DNA of 64,000 nucleotides, taken from Halalkalicoccus sp. CGA53. GTDB taxonomy: Archaea; Halobacteriota; Halobacteria; Halobacteriales; Halalkalicoccaceae. A model generated the notes under the pieces. It had not been told where the DNA came from. It ran no database searches and saw only the letters and a program-made list of their open reading frames with translations. Below, piece after piece: positions 15,900-26,219 of the stretch (position 1 is the stretch's first letter; the number at the start of each line of letters is the position of its first letter). Where the stretch lies: NCBI RefSeq assembly GCF_036429475.1, contig NZ_CP144125.1, positions 3,692,276-3,756,275 of the forward strand, in the 5' to 3' direction. Made by a program: the position numbers and the translations under genes.

Positions 15900-17666
15900 A
15901 TGAGCCAGACAACACAGCCAGAGTTCGACGTCGAAGAGAGGGGCGTCATCGAGAGCGTCAGCGGGCCGGTCGTCACCGCCCGCGACGTGAACGCCCGGAT
16001 GAACGACGTCGTCTACGTCGGTGAGGAGGGCCTGATGGGCGAGGTCATCGAGATCGAGGGGAACCTCTCCACGATCCAGGTGTACGAGGAGACCTCGGGC
16101 GTCGGCCCCGGTGAGCCCGTCGAGAACACGGGCGAGCCACTGAGCGTGGACCTCGGGCCGGGCATGCTGTACTCCATCTACGATGGGACCCAGCGCCCGC
16201 TCGACGTCCTCGAGACGAAGATGGGAACGCCGTTTCTCGACCGCGGGGTCGACGCACCCGGGATCGACCTGGAGAAGACCTGGGAGTTCTCTCCCACCGT
16301 CGAGGTCGGCGACGAGGTCTCCCCCGGCGACGTGATCGGCGAGGTGCCCGAGACCGAGAGCATCACCCATCGCGTGATGGTGCCCCCGGACTACGAGGGC
16401 GGCGCGATCGCGTCGATCGAGTCGGGCAACTTCACCGTCATGGAGACGGTCGCGGAACTCGACTCCGACGAGGAGATCACGATGCACCAGGAGTGGCCGG
16501 TGCGCGAACCCCGACCCGCGAGGGAGAAAGAGAGCCCACAGATCCCGCTCGTCAGCGGGCAGCGGATCCTCGACGGGCTGTTCCCGATCGCCAAAGGTGG
16601 AACGGCCGCGATACCGGGGCCGTTCGGCTCCGGGAAGACAGTCACCCAGCACCAGCTCGCGAAGTGGGCCGACGCTGACATCGTCGTCTACGTCGGCTGC
16701 GGCGAGCGGGGCAACGAGATGACCGAGGTGATCGAGGACTTCCCCGAGCTGGAGGACCCGAAGACGGGCAAGCCGCTGATGGCCCGGACCTGCCTCATCG
16801 CGAACACCTCGAACATGCCCGTCGCGGCCCGCGAATCCTGTATCTACACGGGGATCACGATCGCGGAGTACTTCCGGGACATGGGCTACGACGTCGCGCT
16901 GATGGCCGACTCCACCTCGCGGTGGGCGGAGGCGATGCGCGAGATCAGCTCGCGACTCGAGGAGATGCCCGGCGAGGAGGGCTATCCCGCCTACCTCTCC
17001 GCGCGGCTCGCACAGTTCTACGAGCGGGCGGGGAAGTTCCAGCTGATCAACGGCGAGGAGGGCTCTATCTCGGTGATCGGCGCCGTCTCGCCGCCCGGCG
17101 GTGACTTCTCGGAGCCGGTGACCCAGAACACGCTTCGGATCGTGAAGACGTTCTGGGCGCTCGACGCCGATCTCTCGGAGCGGAGACACTTCCCGTCGAT
17201 CAACTGGAACGAGTCGTACTCGCTCTATCGCCAGCAGCTCGACCCCTGGTACCGGGAGAACGTCGCGGAGGATTACCCGGAGGTCCGCCAGTGGGCGGTC
17301 GACACGCTCGACGAGGAGGCCGAACTCCAGGAGATCGTTCAGCTGGTCGGGAAGGACGCCCTCCCCGAGGACCAGCAGCTCACCCTCGAGGTCGCCCGCT
17401 ACCTGCGCGAGGCGTGGCTCCAGCAGAACGCGTTCCACGACGTAGACACGTTCTGCGAGCCCGAGAAGACCTACCGGATGCTCGAGGCGATCAGGACGTT
17501 CAACGACGAGGCGTTCGCCGCGCTGGAGGCGGGGGTCCCGCCGACGGAGATCCAGGAGATCGACGCCGCCCCGCGGCTCAACCGCATGGGGACCGCAGAG
17601 GAGTGGCACGAGTTCATCGACGAGCTCGAATCGGATCTGAAAGAGCAGCTCAGGGGGCTCTACTGA
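15900..17666 (+). CDS. atpA: A-type ATP synthase catalytic subunit A
   Basis: 588 residues. The Walker A loop is [17 protein letters not shown] near residue 240; [17 protein letters not shown] and [20 protein letters not shown] are the other catalytic segments, and the family's extra non-homologous region lies before the P-loop. It hydrolyses or makes ATP at the interface with subunit B. Full length for an archaeal subunit A with no sign of an intein. The last base of the stop codon is the first base of the atpB start. Confidence 0.96.
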   Translation: MSQTTQPEFDVEERGVIESVSGPVVTARDVNARMNDVVYVGEEGLMGEVIEIEGNLSTIQVYEETSGVGPGEPVENTGEPLSVDLGPGMLYSIYDGTQRPLDVLETKMGTPFLDRGVDAPGIDLEKTWEFSPTVEVGDEVSPGDVIGEVPETESITHRVMVPPDYEGGAIASIESGNFTVMETVAELDSDEEITMHQEWPVREPRPAREKESPQIPLVSGQRILDGLFPIAKGGTAAIPGPFGSGKTVTQHQLAKWADADIVVYVGCGERGNEMTEVIEDFPELEDPKTGKPLMARTCLIANTSNMPVAARESCIYTGITIAEYFRDMGYDVALMADSTSRWAEAMREISSRLEEMPGEEGYPAYLSARLAQFYERAGKFQLINGEEGSISVIGAVSPPGGDFSEPVTQNTLRIVKTFWALDADLSERRHFPSINWNESYSLYRQQLDPWYRENVAEDYPEVRQWAVDTLDEEAELQEIVQLVGKDALPEDQQLTLEVARYLREAWLQQNAFHDVDTFCEPEKTYRMLEAIRTFNDEAFAALEAGVPPTEIQEIDAAPRLNRMGTAEEWHEFIDELESDLKEQLRGLY

Positions 17667-19081
17667 TGAAGGAGTACCAGACGATAACGGAGATCAGCGG
17701 ACCGCTGGTGTTCGTCGAGACGGACGAGCCGATCGGCTACGACGAGATCGTCGAGATCGAGACGCCGAACGGCGACGTGAAGCGGGGACAGGTGCTCGAG
17801 TCCCAGACCGACCTCGTCGCGATCCAGGTGTTCGAGGGGACCTCCGGGATCGACACGAACGCCTCGGTCCGCTTCCTCGGCGAGACGATGAAGATGCCCG
17901 TCACCGAGGAGCTGCTGGGGCGGGTGATGGACGGGTCGGGCAACCCGATCGACGGCGGGCCCGACATCGTCCCCGACTCGCGCGAGGACATCGTCGGCGC
18001 GGCGATCAACCCCTACTCCCGGGAGTACCCCGAGGAGTTCATCCAGACCGGCGTCTCTGCCATCGACGGGATGAACACGCTGGTTCGCGGTCAGAAGCTC
18101 CCGATCTTCTCGGGATCGGGTCTGCCGCACAACGAACTGGCGCTACAGATCGCACGGCAGGCGACCGTCCCAGAGGAGGACGAAGGCGGCGAGGGCTCGG
18201 AGTTCGCGGTGGTGTTCGCCGCGATGGGCATCACCGCCGAGGAGGCCAACGAGTTCATCGACGACTTCGAGCGCACCGGCGCCCTGGAGCGGTCGGTCGT
18301 CTTCATGAACCTCGCGGACGACCCCGCGGTCGAGCGGACGGTCACCCCGCGGCTCGCGCTCACGACCGCCGAGTACCTCGCGTTCGAGGAGGACTACCAC
18401 GTGCTGGTGATCCTCACCGACATCACGAACTACTGCGAGGCGCTGCGAGAGATCGGTGCCGCCCGTGAGGAGGTGCCGGGACGGCGTGGCTATCCGGGCT
18501 ACATGTACACCGACCTGGCGACGCTCTACGAGCGTGCGGGCCGGATCGAGGGTCGCGATGGGTCGGTCACCCAGATCCCGATCCTCTCGATGCCGGGCGA
18601 CGACGACACGCACCCGATCCCCGACCTGACGGGGTACATCACCGAGGGCCAGATCTACATCGACCGCGCGCTCAACAGCCAGGGGATCGAGCCGCCGATC
18701 AACGTCTCGCCGAGCCTCTCGCGGCTGATGGACGACGGGATCGGCGAGGGGCTCACCCGTGCGGACCACAGCGACGTCGCGAACCAGATGTTCGCCGCCT
18801 ACGCGGAGGGGAAGGACCTCCGTGACCTCGTGAACATCGTCGGTCGCGAGGCGCTCAGCGAGCGGGACAACCTCTTTCTCGACTTCGCCGACCGCTTCGA
18901 GACCGAGTTCGTCCAGCAGGGCTACGAGACCAACCGCTCGATCGAGGAGACGCTCGACATCGGCTGGACGCTGCTCTCGATGCTGCCGAAGGAGGAGCTC
19001 AACCGGATCGACGAGGAGTTCATCGCAGAGCACTACGTCGAAGACGGGCAGGCAGAGGCCGAAGAGGTCGCCGCGGACTGA
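17666..19081 (+). CDS. atpB: A-type ATP synthase subunit B (regulatory)
   Basis: 471 residues starting [20 protein letters not shown]. The nucleotide region reads [20 protein letters not shown], lacking the canonical Walker A, as in all V/A-type B subunits; [18 protein letters not shown] and [20 protein letters not shown] are the conserved later blocks. It forms the hexameric head with subunit A. The start overlaps the atpA stop by one base. A 556-base gap then separates it from atpD. Confidence 0.95.
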   Translation: MKEYQTITEISGPLVFVETDEPIGYDEIVEIETPNGDVKRGQVLESQTDLVAIQVFEGTSGIDTNASVRFLGETMKMPVTEELLGRVMDGSGNPIDGGPDIVPDSREDIVGAAINPYSREYPEEFIQTGVSAIDGMNTLVRGQKLPIFSGSGLPHNELALQIARQATVPEEDEGGEGSEFAVVFAAMGITAEEANEFIDDFERTGALERSVVFMNLADDPAVERTVTPRLALTTAEYLAFEEDYHVLVILTDITNYCEALREIGAAREEVPGRRGYPGYMYTDLATLYERAGRIEGRDGSVTQIPILSMPGDDDTHPIPDLTGYITEGQIYIDRALNSQGIEPPINVSPSLSRLMDDGIGEGLTRADHSDVANQMFAAYAEGKDLRDLVNIVGREALSERDNLFLDFADRFETEFVQQGYETNRSIEETLDIGWTLLSMLPKEELNRIDEEFIAEHYVEDGQAEAEEVAAD

Positions 19082-19332
19082 TCGTCACGGCTTTTTCCGC
19101 GCACCCGATCGAGCGACCGCGTCGGCGAACGAGTTCCCGCGAACCGACGTTCCGACGGCAGATATATACGGTCCGTGAACTGTCCGTCGAACCGGGTCCG
19201 ATCGGAGGCGATGTCGATCCAGCCCCCTGAAACGGCTGCCGAGTGTGGGTACGACGGGTGTAGCCGGTCGAGACGACCGTCGGAACACGACGGTAACGAA
19301 CGATCGTTCCGAATATACCAGCCAGTCGAAAG

Positions 19333-19339
19333 CTTTTAT
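19333..19339 (+). promoter_or_regulatory. TATA box for the small ORF at 19366
   Basis: TTTTATC lies 26-33 bases before the ATG at 19366, the spacing for a leaderless archaeal transcript. A second AT-rich element, CTTATATAC at 19352-19360, is too close to that ATG but could be part of the same promoter. About 200 bases upstream, near 19160, GATATATAC marks another possible promoter. Confidence 0.45.
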
Positions 19340-19365
19340 CCGGTGCGCGCGCTTATATACGATCG

Positions 19366-19542
19366 ATGAACGACACCGACGCCACCGAACGGACCGACCG
19401 AGACGAGCGAGAGCTCCCGAACTACCTCCCCGCGACCCCCTTCTCGTCCGGAGAGCCGGGTCGCGTCGAGCGGTTCCTGCGGAAGTACCTCCGACACCGC
19501 GGCCCGCTCCGGGGCGACCGGGTCGAACGACCACCCCGCTGA
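19366..19542 (+). CDS. Small charged protein between atpB and atpD
   Basis: 58 residues: starts [20 protein letters not shown] and has a basic, aromatic second half ([19 protein letters not shown]). A well-placed TATA box, haloarchaeal codon use and its position inside the ATP synthase cluster support it as a real gene; I do not recognise the family. It is soluble by appearance. A role with the ATP synthase would be a guess. Confidence 0.5.
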   Translation: MNDTDATERTDRDERELPNYLPATPFSSGEPGRVERFLRKYLRHRGPLRGDRVERPPR

Positions 19543-19637
19543 CCGCCGCGCCCCCCACGATTCGTTTTCGCGATACGACCCGGAGTTCCGACCGAACTCG
19601 AAAAGGGTTAACCCGCTGGGTGAGCAATCCCTCTCTA

Positions 19638-20321
19638 ATGGCCAAGGACGTCAAGCCTACCCGGAAGAACTTGATGGCGATCAACGATCGCATCGAGCTC
19701 TCCGAACGGGGTCACGACACGCTCGAGAAGAAACGTGACGGGCTGATCATGGAGTTCATGGACATCCTCGACCAGGCCCAGGACGTCCGCGGCGACTTAG
19801 AGGACGACTACCTCCGCGCACAGAAGAAGCTCAACATGGCGCGGGCGATGGAGGGCGACGTCGCCGTGCGCGGTGCGGCCGCAGCGCTCGAAGAGCACCC
19901 GGAGATCACGCTCCAGTCGAAGAACATCATGGGCGTCGTCGTCCCGCAGATCGAATCCACGAGGGTGAGAAAGAGCCTCGACCAGCGCGGCTACGGCCTG
20001 CTGGGCACCTCCGCGCGGATAGACGAGGCCGCCGAGGCCTACGAGGAGCTGCTCGATACGATCATCCTCGTCGCCGAGGTGGAGACGGCGATGAAGAAGA
20101 TGCTGGAGGAGATCGAGACGACGAAACGCCGGGTGAACGCCCTCGAGTTCACCCTGCTCCCACAGCTCTACGAGAACAAGGAGTTCATCGAGCAGAAACT
20201 CGAGGAACAGGAACGAGAGGAGATCTTCCGGATGAAGAAGATCAAAGATAAGAAGGAGGCCGAAGAGCAGGCGGAAGCGCGAGAGAAGCGCGAGGCGCAG
20301 GCGATCCCGGCGGACGACTAG
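19638..20321 (+). CDS. atpD: A-type ATP synthase subunit D (central rotor shaft)
   Basis: 227 residues starting [20 protein letters not shown]. The protein is two long helices joined by a short domain; [11 protein letters not shown] and [20 protein letters not shown] match the family, and the C-terminus is a charged helix ([20 protein letters not shown]). It transmits rotation from the c-ring to the A3B3 head. It is split from atpB by 556 bases containing a small ORF, and a GGGTTAACCC element about 25 bases upstream of the ATG may belong to its own promoter. Confidence 0.92.
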   Translation: MAKDVKPTRKNLMAINDRIELSERGHDTLEKKRDGLIMEFMDILDQAQDVRGDLEDDYLRAQKKLNMARAMEGDVAVRGAAAALEEHPEITLQSKNIMGVVVPQIESTRVRKSLDQRGYGLLGTSARIDEAAEAYEELLDTIILVAEVETAMKKMLEEIETTKRRVNALEFTLLPQLYENKEFIEQKLEEQEREEIFRMKKIKDKKEAEEQAEAREKREAQAIPADD

Positions 20322-20325
20322 CTGG

Positions 20326-20715
20326 ATGAGCTGTCCGGTCTGCGGCAGCGAGGTGACCGTCGTCCCGATCCCGGAGCGGTACGGAGATCACCACCCCGAG
20401 GAGCCGGGCGTCGGGGCGGTCTGTCGGCGCTGTCTCACCGTTTCCGGTACCGATTCCGAGCCGACCGGCGGGGGGGTACGCGGGTTCTCCGACGCGCTGC
20501 CGGCCGACGAGGCGGCGGCGATCGGGGTCTGCGTGCTGTGTACGCTCTGTTCGTCGATCGCGCTCAACCGGGCGCGGATCGAGGCTGTCGTCGCCGTCCT
20601 CGAACGGGACGGGATCGACGCGCTGTCGACCGTCGAACGCCTCGCGACGGACGAGGGGATCGCACTGGCGTTCGACGTCGACCGGCGGCGTCCGCAGCTC
20701 GAACAGATCCTCTGA
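20326..20715 (+). CDS. Small zinc-binding protein, DUF6276-like
   Basis: 129 residues. The N-terminus MSCPVCGSEVTVVPIPERY and a later AVCRRCLTVSG give a CxxC...CxxC zinc site. A further CVLCTLCSSIALNRARIEA segment follows near residue 70. The C-terminal half is helical. I recognise the pattern as the haloarchaeal DUF6276 family, from memory. It begins four bases after atpD and is probably co-transcribed with it. Function unknown. Confidence 0.7.
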   Translation: MSCPVCGSEVTVVPIPERYGDHHPEEPGVGAVCRRCLTVSGTDSEPTGGGVRGFSDALPADEAAAIGVCVLCTLCSSIALNRARIEAVVAVLERDGIDALSTVERLATDEGIALAFDVDRRRPQLEQIL

Positions 20716-20828
20716 TGGGAATCATCGGAGGAGCCCGCACGTTCTCGGTCGCGAATCGAACGACACCGGAGACGTGTGAGCCCACGAGATCCGGGTGGCG
20801 ACGATGATCCCCGTGAGTCACCGGGGAG

Positions 20829-21617
20829 CTACCGAAAGCGGTCACTGACGTCCGTCGCGTCCTCGCGGTACTCGGTGTAGAGGTCGGTCGCCCACTCGAC
20901 GGCCGCCTCGCGCTCGTTGACCAGCATCCCACGGAAGGTCCGGGTCTCGTCGTAGGTCGTGATCACCGCCGACGAGCCGTCCGGTCCGTCGATGAGGAGC
21001 ATCCCGTAGGGAAGCGTCTCGACGCCGAGCGGCCGGTACCGGCCGGTCTCGAACATCTCCCGGCGCTCGGCGGCGCGCTCGCGCTCGAGGTAGTCGAGGA
21101 TCGGCGCCTCGTAGATCACCTCGAACTCCATCCCCCCGGCGACGACCCGCTCGGAGAGGAGCTGACTGATCGGCTCGTAGGAGATCACCTTCGTGAACGC
21201 CCGGAGCCGGTCTGCCCGGCAGAGGCGTTCTTCGATGCGGTCCGCCTGGTCGTAGGGCGCCGGCGCGGTGGAGGGGTAGACCGCCGCACCGTCGAGAAAG
21301 GTCGAGGAGAGGGGAGCGTCGGGATCCAGCGGATCGAGCACCGGCTTCGCGTTCGCGGCGTCGGAGACGACGTCGACGAGCGAGCGGAACTCCTCGGCGA
21401 TCAGCCGGCCGACGACGGTGAGTCTGACCGTCCCGTCGCGTCGTTCGGCGAGCCCCGCCGTCTCGAGGTCGCGAACCGCACGGTCGACGGTCGAGCGGGA
21501 GACGTTCAGGTCGGCTTCGAGCGTGGGTTTGTCCGTCGCGCCGGAGCGGAGTCGTTCGACGAACGCACTCCGCGTGGCGAGCAGCCCCAGCAGATCGGAC
21601 TCGAAGCTCCGTGACAT
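20829..21617 (-). CDS. Winged-helix regulator with FilR1-like C-terminal domain
   Basis: 262 residues. The N-terminal winged helix is LLGLLATRSAFVERLRSG followed by LEADLNVSRSTVDRAVRDLE, the recognition helix. The C-terminal 150 residues (SYEPISQLLSERVVAGGMEF, EVIYEAPILDYLERERA) resemble the FilR1/DUF1724 ligand domain of archaeal regulators. It is a likely one-component repressor or activator. Targets are unknown; its neighbour on the same strand is the release factor gene, whose stop is not overlapped. Confidence 0.75.
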   Translation of the reverse strand: MSRSFESDLLGLLATRSAFVERLRSGATDKPTLEADLNVSRSTVDRAVRDLETAGLAERRDGTVRLTVVGRLIAEEFRSLVDVVSDAANAKPVLDPLDPDAPLSSTFLDGAAVYPSTAPAPYDQADRIEERLCRADRLRAFTKVISYEPISQLLSERVVAGGMEFEVIYEAPILDYLERERAAERREMFETGRYRPLGVETLPYGMLLIDGPDGSSAVITTYDETRTFRGMLVNEREAAVEWATDLYTEYREDATDVSDRFR

Positions 21618-21697
21618 CTCGGCGTTCGACTACCCGTGGCCGAGGGCAGGGGTTAACGATTCCGATCCGACCGATCGAGCGCCGACGCCCGTCGGTC

Positions 21698-22939
21698 TCA
21701 GACGCCCGTCGAGTAGCGGAGGATGCCCGCGACGCCGCCGAAGGCGTCGTAGAGCTGTTCGCCCTTCTCGAAGTCGGTCGAGATGAACTTCACCTCGGTG
21801 CCGCGCTGCTCGGCGAGGTCGATCAGGTGGTCGATCGCGTCCTCTCGCTCGATCAGCTCCGCCTCCGCGCCGTTCTCGCAGTCGTGGGTCGGCGTGGACC
21901 GACGCCGATCGACCAGCTCGAACTCCTCCTCGCCGTCGCAGTCGAAGATCGCGATGTCCTGTCTCAGGTCCTCGCTGATGAGCAGCCGGTCGACCGAGCC
22001 CATCACGAGGTTTCGCCGCGTCTGTGCGAAACCGTAAGTCGAGAGGTCACCCTTGTGGAGTTTGCGGAAGAACTCCTCCATCTCGGCCTTGTCCTTCATC
22101 ACCTCCGCGTCGGCGAGGACGTCCTCGGCGGCGTCGACGAGGTCCGAGAGCCCGCTTTCATCCGTATACGAGACGTCGAACTTCCCGAGGACCTTGTCCT
22201 GGAGCTCGTGGTGGAGGTAGTCGCCGTCTAGGAACTCGTCCTTCGTGGGCGAGGGCCCCCCCACCAGGATGCCGTCGATCTCGTGGCGTTTCGGGACGAA
22301 CAGCTCGTCGGCCATCCCGGCGACCTTCTGGTAGAAGTTGTCGATCGCCTCGAGTCGCAGGCGGGCGAATCGCTGGGCGGACTGACCACCCTTTCGCTGC
22401 TTGCCGGGTACGAGCGAGGAGGCCGACTTCACCGCTTCGATCCGCTTGCCGCGCAGCCAGCCGACGTTCGCCTCGCGCCTGTCGAGGACGATCAGACCGT
22501 ACAGCCCCTGATCCGCGAGCATCTGCTCCAACGGCTCGGTGAGGAACTCCGAGTCGCAGTGATATCTGAACGACTCGATCGGCTGTGGCGGGTCCTCGAG
22601 CACTCGCGTGATCATCGAGGTCTGGCCGCCGCCGGAGTCGATCGCACCCGAGAAGAGCACCATCCCGTTGTCCGGGGGGAAGGTGTCGTAGTAGCGGAGT
22701 CGGTCCTTGATGCTCGTGAGCGCGTCCTGGACGTTCGTCCGGGTCTGTTTCGACTTGATGTTCGACGCCTCCGAGTGCTCCTGGACCGTGTGGGCGACGA
22801 CGTCGGAGATCTGTCTGTCCGGCGGGACGTAGATCGTCACCAGCTGGGTGCCCGATCCCTCGTACTCCTCGAGTTCCTCGATCACCTTCCTGAACTCGTA
22901 CTTCCGGCGATCGGAGTCCTCGGCCTGCTGTTCGCTCAT
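21698..22939 (-). CDS. prf1: Peptide chain release factor aRF1
   Basis: 413 residues from the ATG at 22939 (MSEQQAEDSDRRKYEFRKVI); an upstream ATG at 22954 is less likely. The codon-recognition NIKS motif is in SEASNIKSKQTRTNV and the catalytic GGQ in QRKGGQSAQRFARLR. The third domain carries a zinc-ribbon-like segment ending ILRYSTGV. It recognises all three stop codons and triggers peptide release. It is divergent from the MinD gene. Confidence 0.95.
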   Translation of the reverse strand: MSEQQAEDSDRRKYEFRKVIEELEEYEGSGTQLVTIYVPPDRQISDVVAHTVQEHSEASNIKSKQTRTNVQDALTSIKDRLRYYDTFPPDNGMVLFSGAIDSGGGQTSMITRVLEDPPQPIESFRYHCDSEFLTEPLEQMLADQGLYGLIVLDRREANVGWLRGKRIEAVKSASSLVPGKQRKGGQSAQRFARLRLEAIDNFYQKVAGMADELFVPKRHEIDGILVGGPSPTKDEFLDGDYLHHELQDKVLGKFDVSYTDESGLSDLVDAAEDVLADAEVMKDKAEMEEFFRKLHKGDLSTYGFAQTRRNLVMGSVDRLLISEDLRQDIAIFDCDGEEEFELVDRRRSTPTHDCENGAEAELIEREDAIDHLIDLAEQRGTEVKFISTDFEKGEQLYDAFGGVAGILRYSTGV

Positions 22940-23284
22940 TACCACCAGTAGCACGGCCAGCCGCTAAGTACCCTTTGACCTCACGAGAGCTCTCACCGCC
23001 TCCGGACCGCTACACACGACGGACGTGACCCCCGTTCACGGAAGACCACGGTGACCACGAACGTCAGCGCCAGCGCGAGCACAGAGAGCGCGAGCCAGGC
23101 GGCCTCGTCCTCGGGCGCGACCGGGACGAGACCGTCGGTACTCGCTCCCGGAGACGTACCCGCACCTGCGGTGGTCGCGAGGAGAACGCGTCGCTCCGCA
23201 CGCCCCCGAGAGGTCGGCGGAACGTATCCGTATAGCGGACAAGTTTATGTACGACCGCCGATGACCTTCGGGGAACGAACACGT
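22940..23284. other. Intergenic region with possible start-less membrane ORF
   Basis: 345 bases between prf1 and minD. On the minus strand a frame ending at 22993 encodes a membrane segment (AWLALSVLALALTFVVTVVF) with no ATG, GTG or TTG before it back to an in-frame TAA near 23250; it may be a decayed gene. On the plus strand TTTATG at 23244-23249 is the likely minD TATA box. Confidence 0.4.
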
Positions 23285-24289
23285 ATGAGTGACGCTATCG
23301 TCTACGCTATCGCGAGCGGGAAAGGAGGTGTCGGGAAGACGACGACCGCGATCAACCTCACGGCGGCGTTCGCCGCCAGGGATCGATCGAGCGTCGTCGT
23401 CGACGCCGACCTCGGGATGGCGACGCTCGCGAGCGCGCTCGGCGGCGTCGAAGGGCCGACGCTGTACGAGGTGCTCGCGGGCGAGGTGCCGGTCAGGGAG
23501 GCGACGTACGACGCCGGGGGGTTCGCATACGTCCCTGGCGGGGGGACGCTCGACGGCTACGCGAGCGCCGATCCCGAGGCGCTCTCCGGCGTCGTCGGGA
23601 GCCTGCGGGAGGCGTTCGACATCGTCGTACTGGACGTCGGCGCGGGGCTGAGCCACGACACACTGGTGCCGGTCGGTCTCGGCGACGAGGTGCTGCTCGT
23701 CTCGACCCCCGAGACGCCGGCCTTAGAGAGTGCGGAACGGGTGAACGAACTCGCCGAACGGCTCGACACGCCCGTGACCGGGCTCGTGCTCACCCGCGTG
23801 ACGGAGGCGAACGAGCGGGCGACGGAGGCGGTCGAGGCGACCGTCGGCGCGCCTGTCCTCGCCGTCGTCCCGGAGGACGAGGCCGTCTACGAGAGCGCGA
23901 CGGTCGGGCGACCGGTCGTCGCGAACGCACGCAAGAACCCGGTGACTACCGCGTATCTCGACCTCGCGGAGGCGCTCTGTGACCGCCTCGGTGACGACCT
24001 TCGGGGGGGCGAATCGCCCGCCGACGAGGGGGCCACCGGAGAGGGAGGTGAGACAGTCCTCGCCGGACTGGCGGACCCGGAACGGGCACGCGAGGTCGCG
24101 GGAAGCGGGTCCGAGTCCGAGGACTCGGAGGAGGGACCGGCTGATTCGGGGTCGGAAGAGGGGTCAAATGGGACCGACCACGAGGACGACGACGGGACAG
24201 AGCGCACGGACGAGGACGACGAGGACGACGAAGACGACGAAGACGACGGAGGTTCAGGTGGGCTGTTCTCACGGCTGTTCGGCCGGTGA
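23285..24289 (+). CDS. MinD-like ParA/MinD-family ATPase with long acidic tail
   Basis: 334 residues from the ATG at 23285. The deviant Walker A is ASGKGGVGKTTTAINLTAAF, followed by VVVDADLGMATLASALG and switch region VVLDVGAGLSHDTLV. The ATPase ends near residue 240; a linker of about 80 residues rich in E, D, S and G follows and the protein finishes GGLFSRLFGR, which looks like a short amphipathic membrane-targeting helix as in bacterial MinD. It probably cycles on a membrane to position something. A MinE-like partner is not visible here. In Haloferax volcanii a MinD paralogue, MinD4, with an extended tail organises the cell poles; whether this is its orthologue is not established. An ATG at 23261 is an alternative start. 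Confidence 0.85.
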   Translation: MSDAIVYAIASGKGGVGKTTTAINLTAAFAARDRSSVVVDADLGMATLASALGGVEGPTLYEVLAGEVPVREATYDAGGFAYVPGGGTLDGYASADPEALSGVVGSLREAFDIVVLDVGAGLSHDTLVPVGLGDEVLLVSTPETPALESAERVNELAERLDTPVTGLVLTRVTEANERATEAVEATVGAPVLAVVPEDEAVYESATVGRPVVANARKNPVTTAYLDLAEALCDRLGDDLRGGESPADEGATGEGGETVLAGLADPERAREVAGSGSESEDSEEGPADSGSEEGSNGTDHEDDDGTERTDEDDEDDEDDEDDGGSGGLFSRLFGR

Positions 24290-24314
24290 AACGCTGATAG
24301 GTGGCGACCGCGTA

Positions 24315-24545
24315 ATGAGCGGTATGAGCGCGAGCGGTTCGACGCCATGGCGGTGGCTCCTGCCCTTTCTCCTCGCGACGATCGGGCTCCTCGTTCTGGC
24401 GGTGATGGCGGTGGAGGCGACCCTTTACATCGACTCGGGGGCCTCGACTCCGAGGACGAACAGCGCGTTCGCGACTGTGTGTCTCGCAGCGGCGACGAGC
24501 GCAAGGCGGGCGTCTCTCGTGCCCTCCTCGGCCGTGAGGACCTGA
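24315..24545 (+). CDS. Small single-span membrane protein overlapping argS 3' end
   Basis: 76 residues from the ATG at 24315 (or 73 from 24324). One hydrophobic segment is clear: [20 protein letters not shown], preceded by a short polar N-terminus. The last 121 bases are antisense to the end of argS. Its ATG is 26 bases after the minD stop, so the two may be one transcript. The last 40 residues look like antisense translation rather than a folded domain, so an ancestral stop may have been lost. Confidence 0.45.
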   Translation: MSGMSASGSTPWRWLLPFLLATIGLLVLAVMAVEATLYIDSGASTPRTNSAFATVCLAAATSARRASLVPSSAVRT

Positions 24546-26173
24546 CACTCGCGGTAGAAGGCGTTGAACGTCTCGGCGAACTCGCGGGTGTAGGTCGCGA
24601 CCTGGTGTGGCTCGTGGTCGGCCGCCGCCGACTCGATCACCGCGGGGAGACGGGCGATCACCGAGAGCAATGCTCGTTCTTCGGGGGTTCCGAGCACGTC
24701 GGGGTCGACCGTCCCCGGTTCCGTGTCGGCCTCCGCGAGGATACCACAGCAGCGGGCGTGGACGTACTGGACGTAGGGCGCGCTCTGGGCCTCAAAGTCG
24801 AGCGCGCGGTCCCACTCGAAGGTGATCGCCTTCGTCGGCTGTTTCGAGACGATGTCGTAGCGCACCGCGCCGACGCCGACCTGTCGGGCGATCCGTTCGA
24901 CGTCCTCGGTACCGAGGTCGTCGTCGCGGATCCGGTCGTCCATCCTCGATTCGACCTCCTCTCTGGCCCTCTCGATCGCCTCGTCGAGCAGGTCGTCGAG
25001 CTGGACACCGGTCCCGCGCCGCGTGCTCATCTTCCCCTCCGGGAGGTTCACGTAGGAGTAGATCACGCTATCGAGGCGATCGGTGTCGTTGCCGAGCATG
25101 TCGAGGGCGGCCTCTAACTGCTCGGCCTGGAGCTTGTGATCCTCGCCGAGGACGGTCACCGCGCGGTCGTAGTTCGCGAACTTCCACTCGTGGTGGGCGA
25201 GGTCGCGGGTGGTGTAGAGGCTGGTGTCGTCCGCCCGGAGGAAGACGAGCTTCTTCTCGATACCGTAGCTCTCGAGGTCGAGCTGCCAGGCGTCGTCCTC
25301 GTAGACCGCGGCGTCGAGCACCCGCAGCCGCTCGATTAGGTCGTCGACCGAGCCGTCGCGCATGAATCGCGTCTCCTTTACGAACTCGTCGAACTCCGCG
25401 GGCAGCCGCGAGAGACACTCGCGCATCCCGCCGAGCACCTGATCGACCACCTCGCTCACCCGCTCGTACGTCTCCTCGTCGCCGGCTTCGAGCCCCTGCA
25501 TGATCGCCTCGATCTCGGCTTCGGCCTCGGCGACCGCCTCCTCGTCGGCCTCCTCGAGATAGCTGTTCCCGATCCGGTAGTACCGGACGAGATCGTACTC
25601 GATCCGGTCGCGGGCCGGTTCCTCCTCCAGGTCCCCCTCGGCGAACGTCTCGTACGCCCAGGTGAACACCGCCATCTGACGGCCCGCGTCGTTGACGTAG
25701 TAGTGGGCCTCGACGTCGTAGCCCGCGAACCCGAGCAGTCGGGCGAGTGCGTCGCCGATGATCGGGTTTCGCGCGCGCCCGACGTGGACCGGACCCGTCG
25801 GGTTCGCGCTCGTGTGCTCGACGACGACGCTCGTCTCTCGGTCGGGGAGTTCCCCGTACCGATCGTCGCAAGCGGCGTCCAGCGTGTCGGCGTAGTAGGC
25901 GTCGCTCGCGGAGACGTTCACGTACGGTCCCTGCGTCGAAACCGAGCCGACGTACGTGTACGCTCCGGGGTCGATCCGCTCCGCGATCTCCGCCGCGATG
26001 TCGGGCGGGGCGCGACCGAGTTCGGGCGCGAGCCGGAAGGCGACGCTCGAGGCGAAGACGGCGTCGACGTCCTCGGGTGGTTCTTCGACACCGAGGTCCT
26101 CGGTCGGGCAGTCGAGGTCGGAGAGCGCGGACGTGAGCGCGTCCGCGACCTCCGCGCGCAGCGAGAGGAACAT
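24425..26173 (-). CDS. argS: Arginyl-tRNA synthetase
   Basis: 582 residues from the ATG at 26173 ([20 protein letters not shown]). It is a class I synthetase: the HIGH-type motif appears as [13 protein letters not shown] and the KMSKS-type loop as [11 protein letters not shown]. The C-terminal DALR anticodon-binding domain ends [14 protein letters not shown]. It charges tRNA-Arg with arginine. The 3' end overlaps a small membrane ORF on the other strand. Confidence 0.95.
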   Translation of the reverse strand: MFLSLRAEVADALTSALSDLDCPTEDLGVEEPPEDVDAVFASSVAFRLAPELGRAPPDIAAEIAERIDPGAYTYVGSVSTQGPYVNVSASDAYYADTLDAACDDRYGELPDRETSVVVEHTSANPTGPVHVGRARNPIIGDALARLLGFAGYDVEAHYYVNDAGRQMAVFTWAYETFAEGDLEEEPARDRIEYDLVRYYRIGNSYLEEADEEAVAEAEAEIEAIMQGLEAGDEETYERVSEVVDQVLGGMRECLSRLPAEFDEFVKETRFMRDGSVDDLIERLRVLDAAVYEDDAWQLDLESYGIEKKLVFLRADDTSLYTTRDLAHHEWKFANYDRAVTVLGEDHKLQAEQLEAALDMLGNDTDRLDSVIYSYVNLPEGKMSTRRGTGVQLDDLLDEAIERAREEVESRMDDRIRDDDLGTEDVERIARQVGVGAVRYDIVSKQPTKAITFEWDRALDFEAQSAPYVQYVHARCCGILAEADTEPGTVDPDVLGTPEERALLSVIARLPAVIESAAADHEPHQVATYTREFAETFNAFYRECQVLTAEEGTRDARLALVAAARHTVANALFVLGVEAPESM

Positions 26174-26219
26174 TCCTGTGCTCCACAACTCTTCGGTACC
26201 TCAAGTCGGTTCCGAAGGC

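Noticed and set aside
15159..17609. 816-codon minus-strand ORF across atpC, atpF and atpA
   Set aside because: It spans several certain genes on the other strand and shows no domain; stop codons are rare in antisense at this G+C.
15900..17666. Intein in atpA
   Set aside because: The catalytic subunit is of normal length, with the P-loop region uninterrupted.
19211..19369. 52-codon ORF ([14 protein letters not shown]...) before the small ORF at 19366
   Set aside because: A TATA-like element lies upstream, but the protein has no recognisable pattern and its end covers the promoter of the better-supported ORF; left out as a gene.
20716..20807. 30-codon ORF directly after the zinc-binding gene
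   Set aside because: Starts at a TGATG junction but is very short with no protein-like pattern.
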